This document shows, in pieces, positions 12,780-28,837 of a DNA stretch of 64,000 nt; the stretch's first letter is position 1, and every line of letters begins with the position of its first letter. A program made the position numbers and the translations under genes. The stretch is from Chaenocephalus aceratus (Eukaryota > Chordata > Actinopteri > Perciformes > Channichthyidae). The notes beneath the pieces were generated by a model. That model made no database searches and was not told the DNA's origin. It worked only from the letters and a program-made list of their open reading frames with translations. The DNA lies in contig CM043797.1 in assembly GCA_023974075.1 (NCBI GenBank), forward strand, positions 28,998,523 to 29,062,522. The letters are read 5' to 3'.

Positions 12780-13920
12780 TGAGGGAGGTTTTCAGTAAGA
12801 CTCGGGCCGCTACGTTGCGTCCTCATCGACCTTATCGACCTTATGACTGTGCAATTGACTTACTACCGGGTGCCCTCATTCCCAAGGGACGTCTATACTC
12901 AATTTCTGGTCCTGATAGACAATCTATGACGGATTACATTGACTCATCTCTGAAGGTGGGCCTCATTCGTCAATCGTCATCTCCTGCTGGCGCCGGATTC
13001 TTCTTCGTGGGTAAAAAAGACGGATCCCTCTGACCCTGCATAGACTACTCTCCCCTGAATGATATAACGGTAAATAACAGGTACCCTCTCCCCCTCATTT
13101 ACACTGCTTTTGAACTCTTAAAAGGAGCTAAGATCTTCACTAAACTTGACTTGAGGAATGCCTATCACTTGGTCAGGATAAGGGAAGGGGACGACTGGAA
13201 GACTGGATTCAATACCCCCAGTGGCCACTATGAATACTTGGTAATGCCATTTGGGCTAACTAATGCTCCTGCTGTATTTCAGGCTCTTGTGAATGACGTG
13301 CTCAGACAATATTTGAATCATTTTGTGTTTGTCTACCTGGATGATATATTGATATTCTCTCCTGATGAAGAGTCCCATGTTCAGCATGTCCGCCAGGTCC
13401 TCCAACGCCTTCCAACCAACTATTCGTGAAGGCTGAGAAATGTGATTTTCACAAGACCTCTGTCTCATTCCTGGGCTTCATCATTGCTACGGACCAGGTT
13501 AAGATGGATTCAAGCAAGGTCAGTGCTGTCGCAAATTGTCCCACACCCACCAACAGGAAGACGGTACAGCAATTTCTCGGTTTTGCTAACTTCTACAGAT
13601 GCTTCATAAGACATTTTAGCTCCATCGCTGCACCTCTCCACTCACTCACCTCAACCCATGTTCAGTTTGTGTGGACTCTACAGGCCGACAAAGCTTTCCA
13701 GGAATTGAAAAGACTGTTTACCTCTGCTCCTGTTCTCATCACTCCTGATCCAATACGGCAGTTTGTGGTGGAGGTGGATGCATCCAATGATGGAGTTGGG
13801 GCTGTGTTGTCACAACGTTCAGCCAAGGACGGCAAACTTCACCATGTGCATTTCTGTCACGTAAGTTAACACCTGCTGAACGCAACTATTATGTAGGTGT
13901 GGCTGTAGCCGCAGAGGGGA
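12780..13920 (+). pseudogene. Gypsy reverse transcriptase and truncated RNase H, broken
   Basis: The RT fingers and palm are readable: KKDGSL, then a TGA stop at 13031-13033, then [15 protein letters not shown], then the catalytic box [10 protein letters not shown] (Y-L-D-D) near 13340. A frameshift lies near 13425, after which the thumb and connection continue at 13426-13869 ([16 protein letters not shown]). RNase H begins ([17 protein letters not shown], with its first catalytic Asp) but is cut off at about 13920 by the foreign block. At least one stop and one frameshift make it non-functional. Confidence 0.88.
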
Positions 13921-14504
13921 GGATAGGTGAATGTATTTGTTAAAGTTGGTTTGATTACACCACTCACAATTCCGACAACGGGAGTTTCACCCAAGGAAAT
14001 ATTAACACTTCTTTCAGTTATAGAGAGGACACATAGGTTTGAATACTAATGGAGCAGGAGACGCGGTTTCAAGTTATCAAAAATATACAATTTTATTTAG
14101 CACAAGTCAATAGTTAAAATGCAGTTAAAAACAGGGCTGTAGCACAAAGGGGAACAATGAATTAGGGGCTGAGGCTTACCAGTGGGGGGATAGGGTCGAC
14201 GAGTGAGTGGAAGGATCCCCAAACAAACCAAACTTAAATCACCCCAGTCATACGTGCAGTAAATCAAATCCCGGGGGTTGCACATCACACACAAAAGAAG
14301 AGAGGAAAACCACCACCTTGGACACCAGCACCACCACCTTCAGCTCTCAGTAACTAAGTAGGGAAACAAGAGGGAAACGCAGTTAATGGGGGCTAAATAC
14401 GTAAATCAAAGTAATAAACAAACACAATATCAAATATGTTCTCATAAGCAGATGATAACTTGTGTAAACATTTAAGAATAAAACAAATCAAAAGAGAAAA
14501 GGTT

Positions 14505-16590
14505 CAGTTATCCATCCATCCATCCATCTTCTCCCGCTTATCCGTGGTCGGGTCGCGGGGGTAGCAGTTCCAGCAGAGAGCCCCAAACTTTCTTTTCCCT
14601 GGCGACATCAACCAGCTCTGACTGGGGGATCCCAAGGCGCTCCCAGGCCAGCGAAGAGATATAATCCCTCCACCTGGTCCTAGGTCTACCCCTTGGTCTC
14701 TTCCCAGCTGGACGTGCCTGGAACGCCTCCCTAGGGAGGCGCCCAGGTGGCATCCTAACTAGGTGCCCGAACCACCTCAACTGGCTTCTTTCGACGCGAA
14801 GGAGGAGCGGCTCAACTCCGAGTCCCTCCCTGATGACCGAACTTCTCACCTTATCTCTAAGGGAGACACCAGCCACCCGGCGGAGGAAACCCATCTCGGC
14901 CGCTTGTATCCGCGATCTCGTTCTTTCGGTCATGACCCATCCTTCATGACCATAGGTGAGGGTAGGAACGAAAATGGCCCGGTAGACAGAGAGCTTTGCC
15001 TTCTGGCTCAGCTCCCTTTTCGTCACAACGGTGCGGTAAAGCGACTGCAGTACCGCTCCCGCTGCTCCGATTCTCCGGCCCATCTCACGCTCCATTGTTC
15101 CTTCACTCGAGAACAAGACCCCGAGATACTTGAACTCCTTCACTTGGGGTAAGGACTCATTCCCTACTTGGAGTGGACAGTCCATCGGTTTCCTGCTGAG
15201 AACCATGGCCTCAGATTTGGAGGTGCTGATCCTCATCCCAGCCATTTCACACTCGGTTGCGAACCGATCCAGTGAGTGCTGAAGGTCGCAGACCGATGAA
15301 GCCATTAGAACCACATCATCTGCAAAAAGCAGTGGTGCAATCCTTAGTCCACCGAACTGCAGACCCCCTCCCCCACGACTACGCCGGGAAATCCGATCCA
15401 TGTATATTACAAACAGGATTGGTGACAAAGCGCAGCCCTGGCGGAGGCCAACCCTCACCGGAAATGGGTCAGACTTACTGCCGAGGACCCGGACACAGCT
15501 CTCGCTTTGGGAGTACAGAGATTGGATGGCCCTGAGTAGAGACCCCCTCACCCCATACTCCCGCAGCACCTCCCACAGTAACTCCCTGGGAACTCGGTCA
15601 TACGCCTTCTCCAAGTCTACAAAACACATGTAGACCGGATAAGCGTACTCCCAGGCCCCCTCCAGGATCCTTGCGAGAGTAAAAAGCTGATCCGTCGTTT
15701 CACGACCAGGACGGAATCCGCATTGTTCCTCCTCAATCTGAGGTTCGACAATCGGCCTGACCCTCCTTTCGAGTACCTTGGAGTAAACTTTCCCGGGGAG
15801 GCTGAGTAGTGTGATGCCTCTGTAATTGGCACACACCCTCTGATCCCCCTTTTTGAGAAGGGGAACCACCACCCCGGTCTGCCACTCCTTCGGTACCGTT
15901 TCCGACTTCCACGCAACGTTGATGAGACGTGTCAACCATGACAGTCCCTCAACACCCAGAGCCTTCAGCATTTCCGGGCGGATCTCATCCACCCCCGGGG
16001 CTTTGCCACTGTGGAGTTGTTTGACGACCTCAGTGACCTCCCCCTGGGAGATTGGTGTTGATCCCCCGACATACTCCAGCTCTGCCTCTAACATAGAGGG
16101 CGGAGTTGTCGGGTTCAGGAGTTCCTCAAAGTGTTCCTTCCAACACCCTAACACTCCATCAGTTGAGGTCAACAACGTCCCATCCTTACTGTACACAGCT
16201 TGGATGGTTCCCCGCTTCCCCCTCCTGATGTGTCGGACAGTTTTCCAGAACAACTTTGGTGCGGCCCGAAAGTCCTTCTCCATGTCTTCTCCAAACTTCT
16301 CCCACACCCGCTGCTTTGCCTCGGCCACGGATGAGGCTGCTGCCCTTCGGGCCTGTCGGTACCTTGCAACTGCCTCGGGAGTCCCCCGGGATAACAAATC
16401 CCTGAAGGCCTCCTTCTTCAGTCGGACGGCTTCCCTGACCACCGGTGTCCACCAGGAGGTTCGAGGGTTACCGCCCCTTGAGGCACCTAGGACCTTGAGA
16501 CCACAGCTCCCCGCCGCGGCTTCGGCAATAGAGGCTTTGAACACCGACCACTCTGGTTCAATGTCCCCAACCTCCACAGGAATGGAACAA
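14505..16590 (-). mobile_element. Rex3-like (RTE clade) LINE, 5'-truncated
   Basis: On the minus strand the element ends in a short (GATG)n tail near 14510-14530, typical of fish Rex3/RTE elements. It carries one uninterrupted frame over nearly all its length. The endonuclease-coding 5' part is absent, as expected from incomplete target-primed reverse transcription. It lies within the foreign block inside the gypsy element, so it is younger than the gypsy insertion or travelled with the block. Confidence 0.88.
14538..16577 (-). CDS. Rex3-like reverse transcriptase ORF, N-terminally truncated, otherwise open
   Basis: A 679-codon frame that begins inside the linker between the missing endonuclease and the reverse transcriptase. 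Landmarks in order are the linker (SWWTPVVREAVRLKKEAF), RT fingers (VVVPLLKKGDQRVCANYRGI), palm (CFVDLEKAYDRVPRELLW), the primer-binding region (VRVGLRQGCALSPILF), the catalytic FADD box (LLFADDVVLMASS), and the C-terminal segment ending LRWFGHLVRMPPGRLPREAF and GRPRTRWRDYI. In the complete element this protein copies LINE RNA at a nicked target. The long open frame suggests a fairly recent insertion. There is no promoter or endonuclease, so autonomous activity is not expected. Confidence 0.9.
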   Translation of the reverse strand: MEVGDIEPEWSVFKASIAEAAAGSCGLKVLGASRGGNPRTSWWTPVVREAVRLKKEAFRDLLSRGTPEAVARYRQARRAAASSVAEAKQRVWEKFGEDMEKDFRAAPKLFWKTVRHIRRGKRGTIQAVYSKDGTLLTSTDGVLGCWKEHFEELLNPTTPPSMLEAELEYVGGSTPISQGEVTEVVKQLHSGKAPGVDEIRPEMLKALGVEGLSWLTRLINVAWKSETVPKEWQTGVVVPLLKKGDQRVCANYRGITLLSLPGKVYSKVLERRVRPIVEPQIEEEQCGFRPGRETTDQLFTLARILEGAWEYAYPVYMCFVDLEKAYDRVPRELLWEVLREYGVRGSLLRAIQSLYSQSESCVRVLGSKSDPFPVRVGLRQGCALSPILFVIYMDRISRRSRGGGGLQFGGLRIAPLLFADDVVLMASSVCDLQHSLDRFATECEMAGMRISTSKSEAMVLSRKPMDCPLQVGNESLPQVKEFKYLGVLFSSEGTMEREMGRRIGAAGAVLQSLYRTVVTKRELSQKAKLSVYRAIFVPTLTYGHEGWVMTERTRSRIQAAEMGFLRRVAGVSLRDKVRSSVIREGLGVEPLLLRVERSQLRWFGHLVRMPPGRLPREAFQARPAGKRPRGRPRTRWRDYISSLAWERLGIPQSELVDVAREKKVWGSLLELLPPRPDHG

Positions 16591-17287
16591 AAAAAAACAA
16601 TTAACTAGAATAAAATAAACAAACTAATTTAAATCAAGTTGGCCAAAGTAAGGACAAGTTTTAGAGGGAGTTAGCCCCAGAGTTCAGTGACTTCCACACT
16701 GTCGGGCCAAGCAAGGCAGCAGGAAGGTGTGCAGTTAAAGCAGCACTTTAACTGGTGAGCGAGCCTCCGCAGTAGGCGACGCAAAGCTGGCCAGAAGCAG
16801 CAATCAGAAGCCACAATGTGGTAGCCCAAACATCTAGGCAGGATCAACAGCAGTTGTGACGTTACTGCCGATAAACATACTTTCTCCGGTGAAGCAAAAC
16901 AGCAGATGTCCCTTAACCATTGGATTGGCCCTAGGTTTATGAATAAATACAAATACAGCATTAATATCAATAAAAGTAATGAGGTGGATTGACCAAATAG
17001 ATTGCCGTACAGCGCACACACCGATCAGGCTTTCCTATCGATAACTCAGAGGGGAGAGCTTCATGCTTTTTATGGCTGCGTTGACAGGCTGCACCCGGAG
17101 GATCCTCCACTAGGTGAGGCAAAGCAGGGCTAATGGTACGTCCACACAGCAGCTTTTCAAAAATCTTGAAAATCTTGGAGCTGGGCGTGTCTGAAAGCTT
17201 GGGGATTTTTTGCAAGCAACGCAACCAATCACATGAATCTCCCGCCCCCGACATACAAAGCAAAAAACCCCGGGGATTTTATGTGAG

Positions 17288-17288
<1 letters not shown>
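16591..17288. other. Unclassified sequence between Rex3 and the (TA)n tract
   Basis: No reading frame with recognisable homology. The sequence is neither gypsy nor Rex3. Part of it is probably a non-autonomous DNA element, but no terminal repeats could be paired by eye. Confidence 0.35.

Positions 17289-17371
<83 letters not shown>
17289..17371. repeat. (TA)n microsatellite, about 83 bp
   Basis: Pure TA alternation, which can extrude as a cruciform. It marks the exact junction where gypsy integrase sequence resumes. Confidence 0.97.
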
Positions 17372-17374
<3 letters not shown>

Positions 17375-18430
17375 ACCGGACTGCCAGAATCCAAAGGTAA
17401 CACCACCGTTCTCACGGTGGTGGATAGATTCTCTAAAATGACACATTTGATTGCTTTGCCTAAACTGCCATCGGCCAAAGAAAAGGCTGAAGTTTTGTTG
17501 CACCATGTTTTTCGTCTCCACGGGCTTTCCCAGGGACATCGTGTCGGACCGGGGCCCTGAGTTTGTCTCCCGTTTCTGGAGGGAGATTTGCAGCCTCATC
17601 GGGGCCTCTGCCAGCCTCTCTTCCGGCTACCATCCCCAATCAAATGGACAAACGGAGAGACTTAATCAAGAACTGGAAACCTGCCTCCGGTGCCTGGTGT
17701 CCCAAAACCCAGCTTCTTCGAGTAAACACCTCACGTGGGTAGAATACGCCCACAACTCATTGCCTACCTCTGCCACCGGATTGACCCCGTTCCAGTGCGT
17801 CTACGGTTACCAACCTCCCATGTTCTCCGAGATAGAGAAAGAAGTCATGGTTCCCTCGGCACACGCACTGGTCAGGTGCTGTCATGGCATTTGGACTTCA
17901 GCACGTCGGGTCCTCCTGAGTACTTCGGCCCGCATGAAGAAAGCGGCTGATCGGCGTCTTGCACCTGTTTACAGACCGGGTCAGAAAGTGTGGTTATCCA
18001 CCAGAGACTTGCCCCTGAACGTAGCCTCTAGGAAGCTGGCACCAAGATTTGTAGGCCCATTCACTGTGTCAAAGTGTATTAACCCTGTGTCTGTTCGTTT
18101 GCACCTGCCTAGATCACTCAGAGTCCATCCAACATTCCATGTAAGCAAACTCAAGCCGGTCAAGGAAAGCAAGATGGTTCCCGTTTCCAAGCCCCCCTTC
18201 CTCCCAGGATCATTGACGGAGGTCTGGTCTACACCGTCAAGCATCTGCTGAATGTCAGAAAACGAGGAAGGGGTCAGCAGTTTTTAGTGGACTGGGAAGG
18301 TTATGGACCGGAAGAGCGGGAATGGATCCCATCTAGCTTCATAGTGGACCAGAACCTGATAAAGGATTTTTACAAGAGCCATCCTGAACTCTCTGGGCCG
18401 TCCGGAGCCATCCCTAAAGGAAGGGGTACT
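17371..18430 (+). pseudogene. Gypsy integrase core and chromodomain, broken
   Basis: The sequence resumes at [20 protein letters not shown], just past the first catalytic Asp of the DDE core, which is lost at the (TA)n junction. A single-base frameshift lies near 17520. The 266-codon frame at 17451-18251 carries IVSDRGPEF (second Asp) and [18 protein letters not shown] (catalytic Glu), then the GPY-type segment [18 protein letters not shown]. After another frameshift near 18210, a chromodomain follows ([17 protein letters not shown]), which in chromoviruses targets integration to marked histones. A polypurine tract precedes the 3' LTR. Confidence 0.88.
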
Positions 18431-18866
18431 GTGGTGTCTAGACATTTGTGTTAAGTTAATTTATTTAGTTCAGTCTTTTTGTCTTTTGCCTTGTCTTGTG
18501 ATTTCCTGTTTTATTTTGTAGTAACCTTTCCCTCTCGTTTCAGAGCATTCCTGCCCTTGTGTGTTTTTCCCTCCAGTGTGATTGTCAGCCCTCCCTTAAA
18601 TGTTGCCACCTGTGTCCCCTTACCTAGTGTGTATATATAGTCTGCGTCTCCCTTTGTCCTGTGCCAGTTCTTGTCTCGTCAAGCCTGCCAGTCATTCCTT
18701 GATCGTGTTAAGTATATTTTTGATAGTCCATGTAGATGTTTTTGTTTAGAGTTTTGATCCTCCAAGTGAGCGGTTTGTGTTTTGACCATAATTAAAAGAC
18801 CTTGTTAATCCTGATCTATTTCTGGTGTTGTGCGTTTGGGTCCTGAGCCTTGTGACATTCTTAACA
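18430..18866 (+). repeat. 3' LTR of the gypsy element
   Basis: 437 bp, near-identical to 9584-10024 and ending TTCTTAACA. It is followed by the CAAAC target duplication. Differences include TCTCGAC versus TCTAGAC near the start and a few small indels. Confidence 0.95.
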
Positions 18867-18871
18867 CAAAC

Positions 18872-23958
<5,087 letters not shown>

Positions 23959-24205
23959 TGTATACATCACTTCAGGGGACATTACATTGACTTACATGCA
24001 TTTCCTAGAGACTTATCGTAACCTTAACCATAACCAACTCATGCCTAACCCTTACCCTTACCCTTACCCTAATCCTAAACCTAACCAAGTCTTCACCCTA
24101 AAATTAATGATCCCCCTCATGGGGACCTCCAATTTGTCCCCATAAGGGAGGCGAGTCCCCACACGTGACTATGTAAACAGATGTAGGTCCCCACAAGTAT
24201 AGTAA
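23959..24205 (+). repeat. Dispersed repeat with degenerate telomere-like core
   Basis: The sequence reads GGGGACATTACATTGACTTA and then a run of CCTTAACC/CCCTTACCC/CCTAACC variants (24017-24086), then GGTCCCCACAAGTATAGTAA. I recognise this arrangement as a common fish interspersed repeat associated with CA tracts. The CCCTTA hexamer array is telomere-like but degenerate, so it is not a true interstitial telomere. The family name is not known to me. Confidence 0.55.
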
Positions 24206-24425
24206 TGCTAGTACACACGCACACGCACACGCACACGCACACGCACACACACACACAGGTTTGCATTACTACAGCTGGCTGGATTTAGGTGTCCCAGTTA
24301 CATATTGAAAATAGGGCAGTGACAGTGGTTGTAATTAACTTGTGTGAATGTGTGTATTTGTGTCTTAAAGCTGCTATTTCTGCTCATGTAAGTCATGGCT
24401 GAGCACATGTCATATCATAGAAACT

Positions 24426-24426
<1 letters not shown>

Positions 24427-24461
<35 letters not shown>

Positions 24462-24481
24462 TGTGTTTGTGTGTGTGTGTG
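24427..24481. repeat. (GT)n microsatellite with interruptions
   Basis: GT run with two GTTT interruptions. Confidence 0.93.
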
Positions 24482-24650
24482 TCCACTGATACAAAGATAA
24501 TCACAGCAAAATCCTCCACATTGACAATTGTGTATGTTCTCACTGTTTACAGATTCTGATTCAGGATTTGGTTTATGATTGAGGTAAGCATTATGATTGT
24601 TAGGTTTAGTTTGGCATAATGTTACGGTGGCCCTGAAGTGCAAGTCAAAA

Positions 24651-24778
24651 CAACATTTCACAAAACGCCACAGCATTTCAAAAAACACCACAACATTTCA
24701 CAAAACGCCACAGCATTTCACTAAACGCCACAGCATTTCACAAAACACTACAGCATTTCACTTAACACCACAGCATTT
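24651..24778 (+). repeat. 20-bp minisatellite, about 6.4 units
   Basis: Units start at 24651, 24671, 24691, 24711, 24731 and 24751 with consensus CAGCATTTCACAAAACGCCA and one to three changes per unit. The unit is not a multiple of three, so the apparent repeat peptide in one frame is not evidence of coding. Confidence 0.93.
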
Positions 24779-24789
24779 AAAACTAGAGA

Positions 24790-26490
24790 ATGCAATTCCT
24801 GAAGAAATTGCTAGCGGGAATGCTTTATGCTGAAAAGCTGACGCTAAACTGCTATTATATTATGCTATTATTATATGCTTAAATGTAAAGTGTAAGAAGA
24901 AAGTGAAGAATTTAGATTGAAATGATACATGAACACTGGGGGCTTGAATGTGTGATGAGAGAAGAAAAGAAAGTAAAAAGGCTTGGAAAGCAGCAGAATA
25001 TTTGAACTGCAAACTTTTGAACTAACTTGATGGCGAATTATCTGTCGCCATGCCAACGGTATTTGATGACATCCCATAATACGCTTAGATGCGTTGATGG
25101 CTGCATCGTTACCAAACCTGTGAAGTTTTGGGCCGTTTGGAGTATTTTCACTGAAGTTATGAGAAAAGTGTCCTCCACTCTAGCTGTGACATCACGCACT
25201 CTAAAACCTGAAGAAGGCCTCTTTACCAAGGTCTAATATCTCTAAAAGTACGAATCAGATTTAAAAGTTGTTTAAAATGAATAATGTCAGAAAGATGTGG
25301 AACATTTTAAAGTTGGAATGAGGTTTCTGAGTGAAGGTATGAAGGAGCAGTTAGCAGTTGAAGTTGCATGAAGATTGTTCAAGTCTGAAGAGTTTCTCCA
25401 TTGACTTCCATGTTAAAAATGTGACGAATTATGGGATGTATCTCTGCAATTATGAAAGTAATGAATAAGAAAAGTAATAGCCATCGATTCCCGACCGAGC
25501 TGAACGTTTTTACGTTTGAACGGAGTTTCTGCGATGTGGAATGTGGGAGAAGAAGAGGTGCAAAATAACCCTTTCATTATATTATTAAAGTTTCCACATA
25601 CTACACTATGGCTTTTTCTCCCCGACTTTTCTGCATACTATACAATAACTTTTTGCACAACATTTAAAAAATACTGTGCTGTGTGATTATTGCTCAACAT
25701 ACATCAATTGTACGTCTTCTTGATGGATGCTACTTATTATCACTGTGCTCTTTTTGTGGCTCAAACACTCATTGAACTTGGGTTCATGACGACAAAAGTA
25801 AAACAAAGAATAAAGACTAAAACAAATTGAGAATTTTACTAATTCTAGTCGCAAGAGGAATTCATTGGTCACAGGAAATTAGACTGTTTAATTTTTGAGG
25901 AAACAGGAACCTCAACGCTGGGATTGAGAAAGGAATCGTTCACTCAGGGTAATGTCTATCTCTATGCTCACTCTGAGCTGCAGCTATCAAAGTTTTTCAT
26001 CAAAGCACCCCACGTCCAAAGTATAAAGTATCCAACAGGAAACATGTAACCCCTTTGACTATGTTTTCCAGACAAACACCAAACCAAGTCTGGTCCTTGA
26101 TCCTAGTTGTAAAACAGGGACTTTTAAACATTGAATCACATTTTTTTTAAACTGTCCAAATGCAGCACAAGATATCCTCAACTTCTAGATGACAAATTTT
26201 GCTCTTATCCTTAACAGTAGGCTGAGCCAGGTCTCAACTCTTTTAGAAGAGTAAATTATATTCCTAATGCCAAAAGCACTCTTGCCTCCCTCCTGCTAAA
26301 AAAAGGTCTCCATTCTGACACGGCAGTAAACATGGTGCAACTAAAAATGGCTTCTCTGTCAGGAAGCTGTGTGTGACTCCAGTCTGACCCCGCCACCTCC
26401 TCTCTCCTCCTTCACTGCTGCAGAGGGCACAAGATTTAAGATGGTGAGGAGACAAACTAATTCACTCCAGCTGGAGGCAATGACTGCATC
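24790..26490. other. Intergenic, no gene recognised
   Basis: AT-rich, with short open frames only. The part at about 24960-25560 has the texture of an old dispersed repeat, but no second copy in this window supports this. Confidence 0.35.
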
Positions 26491-26492
26491 TA

Positions 26493-26517
26493 TGTGTGTG
26501 TGTGTGTGTGTGTGTGT
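26493..26517. repeat. (GT)n microsatellite
   Basis: Short GT run just 5' of the L2 LINE. Confidence 0.9.
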
Positions 26518-26595
26518 TTTCAAGCTCTTTTAACAGCATACACACATGCATACATGTGTTTTACTCGACAAAACGCAACAAACTCTTACTGATAT

Positions 26596-27573
26596 GTGCT
26601 GGGTCCAGGCTCAAGGGTGTATGGCACTCTCAACTCTTTCCAGGAGATGCTGGGGCCCTGCCTGCCTGTAGCTTTGCCGATATCTGTGTTGATAGGTAAT
26701 AGATTAAGAGCGGTGAATCAGCTTAGAAACAGGAAGTGCTCAAACGTTCGTGTGAGTTTATCAAATTTAGCAGTGATTCCATGTCAGCCACAGCTTGTTA
26801 CAAAACATCTTACTGATAGTGTATCTAACAAACTTAAACTAGCTTTATTAAATGTCAGGTCTTTGGCAGGGAAACATTTTTTAATCAATGATTTTATCAC
26901 TGAGCACAATCTCGATTTTATGTTTTTAACGGAAACTTGGATTGAACAAAATAACAGTGCAGCTGTTCTTATCGAATCAACCCCTCCCAACTTTAGTTTT
27001 ATGAGTCAGGAAAGAATGCATAAGAGAGGAGGTGGAGTTGCTATTTTGTTCAATGATTCCATTCAATGCAGGAAGACATCGTATGGAAACTTTGATTCTT
27101 TTGAATATGTGGCCCTTCAGCTGAAATGCTCCTCTCGAGCTCTGTTCCTAAATATCTATAGACCACCCAAATACTGTGCAAGCTTTTTTGATGATTTTAC
27201 CGAACTGCTGTCTATAGTGTGTATTGACTTTGACCGTCTAGTCATTGTTGGTGATTTTAACATCCATGTTGACAACCCCCAGGACAGAGGGGCTAAAGAA
27301 CTGTTTTGTGTTCTTGATAACTATTGACTGACTCAGCATGTGACGGAGCCCACGCACAATAAGGGGCACACTCTGGACTTAATTATCTCAAAGGGTCTGA
27401 ATATCTCTAAGGTTGTGGTGACTGATGTTGCACTCTCTGATCATTCCTGTGTGTTATTTGAGAGCTCTATTTCTGTTCACAAGAATGTTCAAAAAGAGGT
27501 AACCACAAAGCGATATTTAACTGAAAAAACTAAGGAAATGTTTACTCAGAATTTTTCTTCTTGCCCCTGCTAA
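26596..27573 (+). pseudogene. L2 LINE endonuclease domain (APE-type), broken
   Basis: Landmarks of the apurinic-type endonuclease are visible: KLALLNVRSLAGKHFLINDF (catalytic Asn region), FLTETWIEQ (catalytic Glu), GGGVAILF, NIYRPPK, VIVGDFNIHVD (the GDFN box) and HTLDLIISKG followed by LSDHSCVLFE (catalytic SDH). A TGA stop at about 27325 separates the two pieces. In an active element this domain nicks the genomic target. Confidence 0.88.
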
Positions 27574-28837
27574 CATCTCAGTAAATGAGCTAGTAGATCA
27601 TTTTAATTCAAAAATTAAAAATGTTATAGATGCCATTGCTCCAACTAAGGTAAAGGAAGTGTCTGGGAAGAAAATATCTCCATGGAGAAAGGCCATGACC
27701 GTGAGAGCAGAACAAAGAGAGTGTCGAAAAGCTGAACGTAGGTGGCGAAAAACAAATCTCCAGGTTCACTTTGAAATCTATAAAGAGAGACTTGGCCTTT
27801 ATAATTTGGAATTGAAAAACGCACGACAGTCTTTCTTCTCTGACATCATTACCAAAAACAAAAACAATGCACGTGCCTTGTTTGCTACCGTCGACAGACT
27901 AACTAACTCCCCAGTGTCAGTAGCCTCTGAATTTCTATCCACCAGGGCATGCAATGATTTTGCCTCCTTCTTCACTGACAAAATTCAGAACATCAGACAA
28001 GCAGTCAGTGCCTCTGCATCAGGTACAGCAAATGTGTTGTCTCTGTGTCCACCTAATATCAATTCAAACATCATGACACAATTCCATCAGATTAATGATA
28101 AAAACCTAGAGGACATTTTTCAACTTCTGAAATCCTCCTCCTGCTGCCTTGATATTATTCCAACAGGATTTTTCAAAGATGTTTTTCGTTGCATGGCCTC
28201 AGATCTACTTCATATAGTAAACAAATCTCTTCACTCAGGTATTTTTCCACAGGCCCTGAAAACTGCAGTCATTAAACCGCTCTTAGAAAATAATAATCTA
28301 GATGCTTCAGTAATGAACAATTACAGGCCCATATCAAACCTCCCATTTCTAGGTAAAATCATTGAAAAAGTTGTTTTTCAACAGTTGAGTAATTTCTTGG
28401 ATTTAAATAGTTGTTTCGATGTGTTCCAGTCAGGCTTTCGTCCAAACCACAGCACTGAGACTGCTCTTGTAAAGGTCTTCAATGACATCCACTTAAACAC
28501 AGACAGTGGCAGAACTTCAGTGTTAGTATTATTAGATCTCAGTGCTGCGTTTGACACTGTTGACCACAACATATTACTCGACCGACTAGAAAACTGGGTG
28601 GGACTTTCGAAAACAGTTCTAAATTGGTTTGAATCCTACTTAAAGGACAGAAACAACTTTGTTTCTATAGGTAAATACTAGAGCCGGGACTCGATTAAAA
28701 AAAGTAATCTAATTAATTAGAGGCTTTGTAATTAATTAATCGAAATTAATCGCATTTTTAATCAAATATACATATTTGAGCTGAGAACAGTGAGAAGCAA
28801 TTTTCACATGGATTTAACTCCAAGTGGTCTAACAGTC

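Larger units (their letters stand above)
13921..17371. mobile_element. Foreign block inside gypsy pol (unknown element flanking a Rex3-like LINE)
   Basis: Gypsy homology stops in RNase H at about 13920 and resumes in integrase at about 17371. The block between contains a Rex3-like LINE (about 14505-16590), about 0.58 kb of unclassified sequence on its left and 0.7 kb on its right. The right part at about 17130-17288 (starting GGTACGTCCACACAGCAGC) resembles the end of a fish MITE, by impression only, and abuts a long (TA)n. The end of RNase H and the integrase N-terminal zinc-binding region are missing, so insertion was accompanied by or followed by deletion. Confidence 0.65.
9584..18866 (+). 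mobile_element. Chromodomain Ty3/gypsy LTR retrotransposon, decayed, with nested insertions
   Basis: A full insertion bounded by two near-identical LTRs (9584-10024 and 18430-18866) that start TG and end CA, flanked by the 5-bp direct repeat CAAAC (9579-9583 and 18867-18871). Internal order is gag, CCHC knuckle, aspartic protease, reverse transcriptase, partial RNase H, integrase core and a C-terminal chromodomain, which fits the Sushi-ichi-like chromoviral branch of fish gypsy elements. No envelope frame is seen. The copy is dead: gag stops early, gag is interrupted by an L2 LINE fragment (10345-11834), pol has a stop and frameshifts, and about 3.4 kb of foreign DNA replaces the RNase H/integrase junction. 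The LTRs differ at roughly a dozen sites in about 440 bp, so the insertion is not brand new. Confidence 0.93.

Noticed and set aside
15853..16608. 251-codon plus-strand frame opposite Rex3
   Set aside because: Antisense shadow of the Rex3 reverse transcriptase frame.
9584..18866. Endogenous retrovirus
   Set aside because: Domain order with a C-terminal chromodomain and no envelope frame fits a Ty3/gypsy retrotransposon rather than a vertebrate retrovirus.
24017..24086. Interstitial telomeric sequence
   Set aside because: The hexamers are CCCTTA and CCTAA variants inside a dispersed repeat, not an array of CCCTAA.
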